From Ctenosaura bakeri (lineage: Eukaryota; Chordata; Lepidosauria; Squamata; Iguanidae): 64,000 nt of DNA. Shown piece by piece: positions 59,161-64,000 of the stretch. The stretch lies in contig CAOLHI010000058.1 of the NCBI GenBank assembly GCA_948474755.1, positions 186,001-250,000 of the forward strand, in the 5' to 3' direction. A program made the position numbers and the translations under genes. How positions within the stretch are numbered: position 1 is the first letter of the stretch; each line of letters begins with the position of its first letter. The notes under the pieces are model-generated. The model did no database searches. It saw nothing but the letters and a program-made list of their open reading frames with translations, and was not told where the DNA came from.

Positions 59161-61029
59161 ATCAGTTTCTTTATTGAGCTCAGATTTGAAATTCATGAGG
59201 AAGTTACATAGAAAGAAAAAGGCATGTCAAGTTTTCCAACAAACAGCAGGAGTTTTTTCTTCCGGCACAACATAAACTGTACATGTTTTTGAGAACTGTG
59301 CAAGAATCTGCACAGCTTTGTGTAAAATCTCTACATTCACAGCTTTTTTTTTTAACTATTGATAGAAAACTCTAATCTTACAAAACAAAACAAAAAACTA
59401 ATGCAAAAATAAAAGTGTTACACGGAAGACAGCAATGTGGGCAAAAAAATGTGCTACTTTTCTGCTCAAGATTGCTGGATGTAATGCAACATTTTTACTA
59501 TGGAACATTTTTGTTATACTAAGTTGCTGTCTACTATGTACATTAAAAAGAAACAATATTGCACAAAAGACCTATGGCTGTCTGGAAACAATATTGCTTT
59601 TGCACAGATCACACAATTTGAATGTTCTGCAGTTTCCTTTCTGTAATGAAAGCTGCACAGTTTCCAAAGAAGGTTGAATAGGTCTCAGGAGAAGCTGCCT
59701 GATTTCTGAGAAAACTGGGCAGCTTTTGTGGGAGGAAAAATTCCAAAGTGTCCCTAAACTACAAGACACACAAAAAAAATTTCATTGTTCTCAACATCCA
59801 TTGTGACTCAGAAAAACTGAGATTTTCATCTCTACTGCACATACAGCATTCACATGCCAATCTAGCTGCTGCCAGTGATACACAACTCCAATAATGTAAT
59901 AGCTGTCCTGAATGTATTCCTGTGTTCAACAGCTACATGTGTGGGCTGTTGCTCATAAATTAGGTTCTACTGCTGGTCATCACACAGGGTCAGATTAGAA
60001 ATTAAAGGATAGCCAATTTCCTCGGTCTAATCCATTTCCTCAGATTTCCATCTGACAGCAAAGTTGCAAAGCCAGTGTTTACTTTCTGATTACAGGGGGG
60101 GAAAGCAAGTGCTATGATGAACAGGCATCTTTCAGCACTTGAGGGAACACTTCTTTAAATAAAGAAAAGATGCTAGTTTGACCCTGCCCTCTGGCGCTAA
60201 CTACTGTTGAAATGTGCCTGAGAACTGAAAAAGAAGAAGAAAGGGGAAAAAAATTGAGAAAAAGCTGGGTCTATATAGATGGTTGAATCTGTTCCTCCTT
60301 GTTCAGCACTCACATTTTCTTCCTGCATGAGCTCTGTCTGCCCCATTTCTTAAAGTCTGCACAAAAGTTCACCTTTTTTTTTTTTTTATTCATTCAGACC
60401 TAAGCACTATGAATTACTGTAGGGAAAGTAACCCCTAACACAGACATTTCTTTCAAGCACTTGCTTCTCCATATGCTATTCTGTATGCCATTTTCTCTAT
60501 TGAACACATGAGGGTGTGTATATGTGTGTGTGTGTGTGTGTGTACACATACACATACACACTTTGGGTGGTAAAAACTGAATCAGAAAATCAGGAGAAGT
60601 GTGGAAACTAAAATATAATTAATTTCTAATTTGCATCTTTGTTTGGGAAATGCAAATTGGGGCAGTGTAAATTAAAATACAAAGTAAGCAAATGTTTACT
60701 TCCCTCATAAATATGAACATACTTCAACAACACCTAAAAATATTGAATTCAAATTCTTTGCTGCACCCTACTTCCTGTGTCATTTCTTCATTAGAGATTT
60801 GTTTTGGGCTTTTCTGTCTTTTAATTATAAAACGTAGAAGAAAAAAATATAATTCCCCAAAATATATCTTTATAGCCTCCATATTTCAGGAAGCAAATTA
60901 AATATGTTTCCAAGCAGATCAATTATATTGCTTCCAGCATTGACTGTCAAGTCAGAATAAGCAGTGCCTTTTTTCTGGAACTGTCTCATAATTTCCAAAG
61001 GATGGCAGAGTGAAGAATAAAAAACAAAT
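59161..61029. other. Unassigned intergenic DNA
   Basis: No gene. (TG)n then (CA)-type palindromic run at 60509-60561. Confidence 0.45.
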
Positions 61030-61660
61030 CTCACACTAAATGTACCTTTTAAAAGCCTGTCATCACTTGCTTGGAAAATGCATGTTTTCCCAAGTACAAT
61101 GGGTTCATTAGGGGGGTTTGTGTTCAAAAGCTTTTATGTGTCTGTTATTTATAGCCATTAGTCTGTGGTGCTAATAATGAAGGCTAATGGAAACCATGGC
61201 ACTTTTCACTTTTCCCACTAATTAAATATACTTCTGAAAAAGAAGAACAATGCTATGGCATCACTATTAGAATGCAAAACATTTCTTTTAATAGTGATGA
61301 TTTAAATGCCTGAGAGCAACCCTGTGGAAGACAGAAGTACCCAGAGGCTATTTAAATACTGATTTCCAAAACATACCATTGTCAGGAGCTACAGAGAAGT
61401 GTATGAAGCTGGTGTCAGGCCGGACTGCTGAAAAATCAGCCTTCACTTTTAAATTAAATGTTTTCTCTATGAGGAAATATACATTCCAGTACAGTTTCAG
61501 TTGCCTTTCCCACCAAGACACCCAGATTCACAACACATCTTTCACAGTCTAGCTGTTGCACTATTTAATTAGGAAATGCACAGAAGAATCTCCAGGCTGC
61601 CAGTCATGATTGATGGGTTAACGTTGCCCTCCAAGCCACAAGGAAAACCTATAGACTTAA
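61030..61660. other. Candidate conserved non-coding block
   Basis: 630 bp free of repeats and simple sequence, with many ATTA/TAAT cores (61144-61180, 61218-61230, 61564-61575) and balanced complexity. It looks like conserved regulatory DNA of a gene desert, but this is an impression from composition only. Confidence 0.3.
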
Positions 61661-62301
61661 TGCCCCCTCCCTGCTGGAATTACTTCTTATTTGTATCCAA
61701 GAAAGTACATTAGTGGAACCCCAGACTTGTGTCTATGCCAGGCACAGCAGGTTTGCTTTGGACTCTACAGCACAAGAGTCTTGTTGAGAAGAGAAGAGAA
61801 CCAATGACCACATCAAGTGATTTTTTTAAAAATAGGTAAAACTATTATTTTGGTTGATGTTCAGAGAGGAATCTTAAATGAGTACCACTTAATTATGCAT
61901 TCAGTCTCAAACTGGAGACCCTGGAGAGTTTTGCCTTTTAGCAGATAATCTATAACATACTTGACTTTAAGAAAAAGGAATGAAAGAAATCCAACAGGCA
62001 CTGTTTTATCCTTAACCAACCCTTGTTTCTATGCAGCTTTTCAAGGAGTAGAACTCCTGGAGTTGTACAGTTCCAAGTGAACATGTTTTAGTTTACGTTT
62101 ATTGCATTTGTATCCCAGACTCTCTGTAGGGAGGTTGGGCCAGTGTATGTCATGCTAATGCATTTTATTCACGTAACTGTTTTGTGAGGTGATACAAACC
62201 AAGAAAAGTGGTTAGTTGAAAGCCCCTCATTAAGTTTCATTGGCATGTAGGAAGGTGTTCACAGATTCCATTAACATGTAATAGAAATCACATAACCCTC
62301 T
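61661..62301. other. Unassigned intergenic DNA
   Basis: Nothing recognised, though 61800-62000 continues the same single-copy look. Confidence 0.35.
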
Positions 62302-62408
62302 ATATGTTGTCAGATTACAGCCCCCAGCATTACTCACTGTTGGTTATGCTGGGTAAACTTGCTTAAGTTGTAGTTCAACAATATCTGGAGGGCTACATGA
62401 TTCCCACC
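62302..62408. mobile_element. Short palindromic MITE
   Basis: TTGTCAGATTACAGCCCCCAG pairs loosely with TTGTAGTTCAACAATATC; ends with CTGGAGGGCTACATGATTCCC. Same family as 23132-23263. Confidence 0.6.
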
Positions 62409-62589
62409 CCCATGTTAACTCAAGCCAATTATCTATTTGCTATATCACACGTTTGTCAAAAACTCACAATTTCTATTGGAGGATTCAGCTCAACACTGCT
62501 GAGATGAGAATCAGAATTCCTAATTGGAAGGACACAGGTGGTCTCTTCTTTTTCCTCCTTCCCCCTCCATTAGCTGGTTGCATTAGTCT

Positions 62590-62822
62590 AAGGCCATTTC
62601 TGCACAACACAGTTAAAGTGCTATTATTCCACTTTCAAGATCCTGTGGAATTCTGGGGTTTGTAGTTTAGGGAAGGGTATTTAGAATTCTCAGTCACCCC
62701 GAGATTTTCTTCTTCCATTGCTGGAAAAAAATGGTCTCAGTAATCTACAAACTTCAGAATTCTACATGATGATGAAAGTGAAATAATAGCACTATCACAG
62801 TGTAATGCAGAAATGGCCTAAG
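62590..62822. mobile_element. Palindromic hAT-like MITE, full copy with insert
   Basis: Ends TAAGGCCATTTCTGCACA and AATGCAGAAATGGCCTAAG are near-perfect inverted repeats. A ~25-bp insert near 62700-62730 lengthens the loop. Confidence 0.85.
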
Positions 62823-63309
62823 ATAGAATCCAAACTTATCAGACCTCTTTTATCAGGCAAATAATATGGCCATGTGTGGTAAAGCAGGTTAGGCTGATGG
62901 TGTGACTGGCCAGGAAGCTTTCCACTTGAGTGGGAATTTGATCCTGAATTTCTCCAGTCCTTGCTGAACACCCTAACTGCTGACTTTACTCTACTAAGTC
63001 CCTAAAATTAGGACTACAGCAATGTCTAGCACTAGACTGTCATTTTTTCCAAGTCACTCTAATTATTAGCATAATTTTATATAAACCTGGGTGGGTTTTT
63101 TTTCAATATTCTGTGAGCTATTTACTGTTAAAGGCTATAAGCAAATTCAAAACATCACACTTCCCACTTTTTGTCACTGATTGAAAAGGAAAGCAGAAAG
63201 TTAGGGAATGAATTCTCTTTTTCCCTTTATGCCACTTGCATAATTTTCCATCTCACAATAAGGGGATAAATTCTCTTCTTCTTGTTATCTCAATGGAAAA
63301 ACCCTATCC
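62823..63309. other. Unassigned intergenic DNA
   Basis: Nothing recognised. Confidence 0.35.
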
Positions 63310-64000
63310 TGGAGTCTACAATTTTGATATTAAAATATGATTTAATGTGCCTGAGAGGTCACCCAGATGGACACGTAGACAGCAATGGTCAAAGATCGAA
63401 AATCTTTGTAAAATCCCCAGTCACGTAGCTCCAGGAACTCTCAAGATGTGTAAACCCACAATAAAAAAAAAGGTCCACAGCCCCTGAGAAGCCAACTTGA
63501 GGGGATTAGCATGTCTGCCCCAAGCTAAGCAAATATTCCATCAGGTAAGGACCATTTACATGAAGTCACACCACAAACTAACACAGCTGAAGATCCTGAG
63601 ACTTTGGCAACACCTTGCAATCCCATCACACAAAGGAAATTACCATGGTGGAGTTTTGTTATCACTCCAACACCCATTGTTCTCCCTGGAAAAGGATTAG
63701 TTCTCCAGGTACTTTTTCCCTACAAATAGTCCCAGTTTTTGAGCAGTTCTTTGGATCACCCCCGGTCATCCCTGCAGACCATTGCTCCATCCGTTGAGTG
63801 ATCCCCTCAGCCCTCTCTATGTTGAGCCCCACTTCTCTGCTGTTTCTCCCAGACCAAGGACTTCAGGACAAAGGTGCAGTATCACCCCAGCTACGCCCCT
63901 TCACTATTCCCCTATGCAGTTTCCTCTCTTTTGCTTCTTAATAGGTCTTGAGTGAGTGTGTGAGTGATTATGTTGCTGCGTGAGACTTTCCTTCAATAAA
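63310..64000 (+). mobile_element. LTR 5 (ERV-like family), cut by window end
   Basis: Plus-strand LTR. 5' end TGGAGTCTACAATTTTGATA, a TATA-like TACAAATA at 63721-63728, and AATAAA occupying the last six bases of the window. TATA to AATAAA spacing (about 280 bp) equals that of the LTR at 52489. R/U5 and any interior lie outside, so it cannot be told whether this is a solo LTR or the 5' LTR of a provirus. Confidence 0.7.

Overview
The window reads as intergenic DNA from a sauropsid vertebrate, most likely a squamate (lizard or snake). It is AT-rich, I find no host protein-coding gene, tRNA gene or rRNA gene, and the recognisable content is almost all transposable elements. The mix is typical of squamates: young and old L1 LINEs, CR1 with its 8-9 bp tail repeat, L2/CR1-like LINE 3' ends, tRNA-headed SINEs, a 5S-rRNA-headed SINE, solo LTRs of one endogenous-retrovirus-like family, and many non-autonomous DNA transposons (palindromic hAT-like, Tigger-like and CpG-rich MITEs). 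The species call is inference from repeat families, not from a gene.

Layout. 1-1143: L2-like 3' end, Tigger-like piece, palindromic MITE remnant. 1294-4195: a minus-strand SINE split by a 2.7 kb 5'-truncated L1 with a 16-bp target duplication and an open ORF2 fragment. 4237-5724: CR1 3' end, a 180-bp near-identical direct repeat and an LTR. 5725-10700: mostly unassigned DNA with a pure GAA/GGA tract at 7264-7425. 10701-12033: hAT-like element with a second palindromic element nested in it, and another MITE. 12295-18399: the centrepiece, a full-length 6.08 kb L1 on the minus strand with a perfect 14-bp target duplication, an intact ORF1 and an ORF2 that is open except for one TAG at codon 26. 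18400-30400: unassigned DNA with MITEs, Tigger-like pieces, a second LTR, and the first CpG-rich MITE. 30416-34735: SINE, L2-like ends, a short L1 3' end with an 11-bp target duplication, and the second CpG-rich MITE. 34736-40580: largely unassigned AT-rich DNA. 40583-46450: SINE, then an old decayed L1 (minus) that took an LTR insertion with a 5-bp duplication. 46450-64000: unassigned DNA with a 5S-headed SINE, a Tigger-like element containing an LTR, MITEs, a CR1 reverse-transcriptase fragment, SINEs, a possible conserved non-coding block near 61.0-61.7 kb, and an LTR cut by the window end exactly at its AATAAA.

Relationships. The nesting gives a relative history: old L1 and L2-like pieces first, then SINEs, Tigger-like elements and hAT-like MITEs, then LTRs, then the young L1 copies. 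The two large L1 copies share almost the same ORF2 protein and 3' end, so this L1 lineage was active recently. The least expected features are in the full-length L1: a tandem 27-bp repeat encoding an acidic Gly/Ala/Glu tail on ORF1p, and a dense G-run block just upstream of ORF2 in an unusually long inter-ORF spacer.
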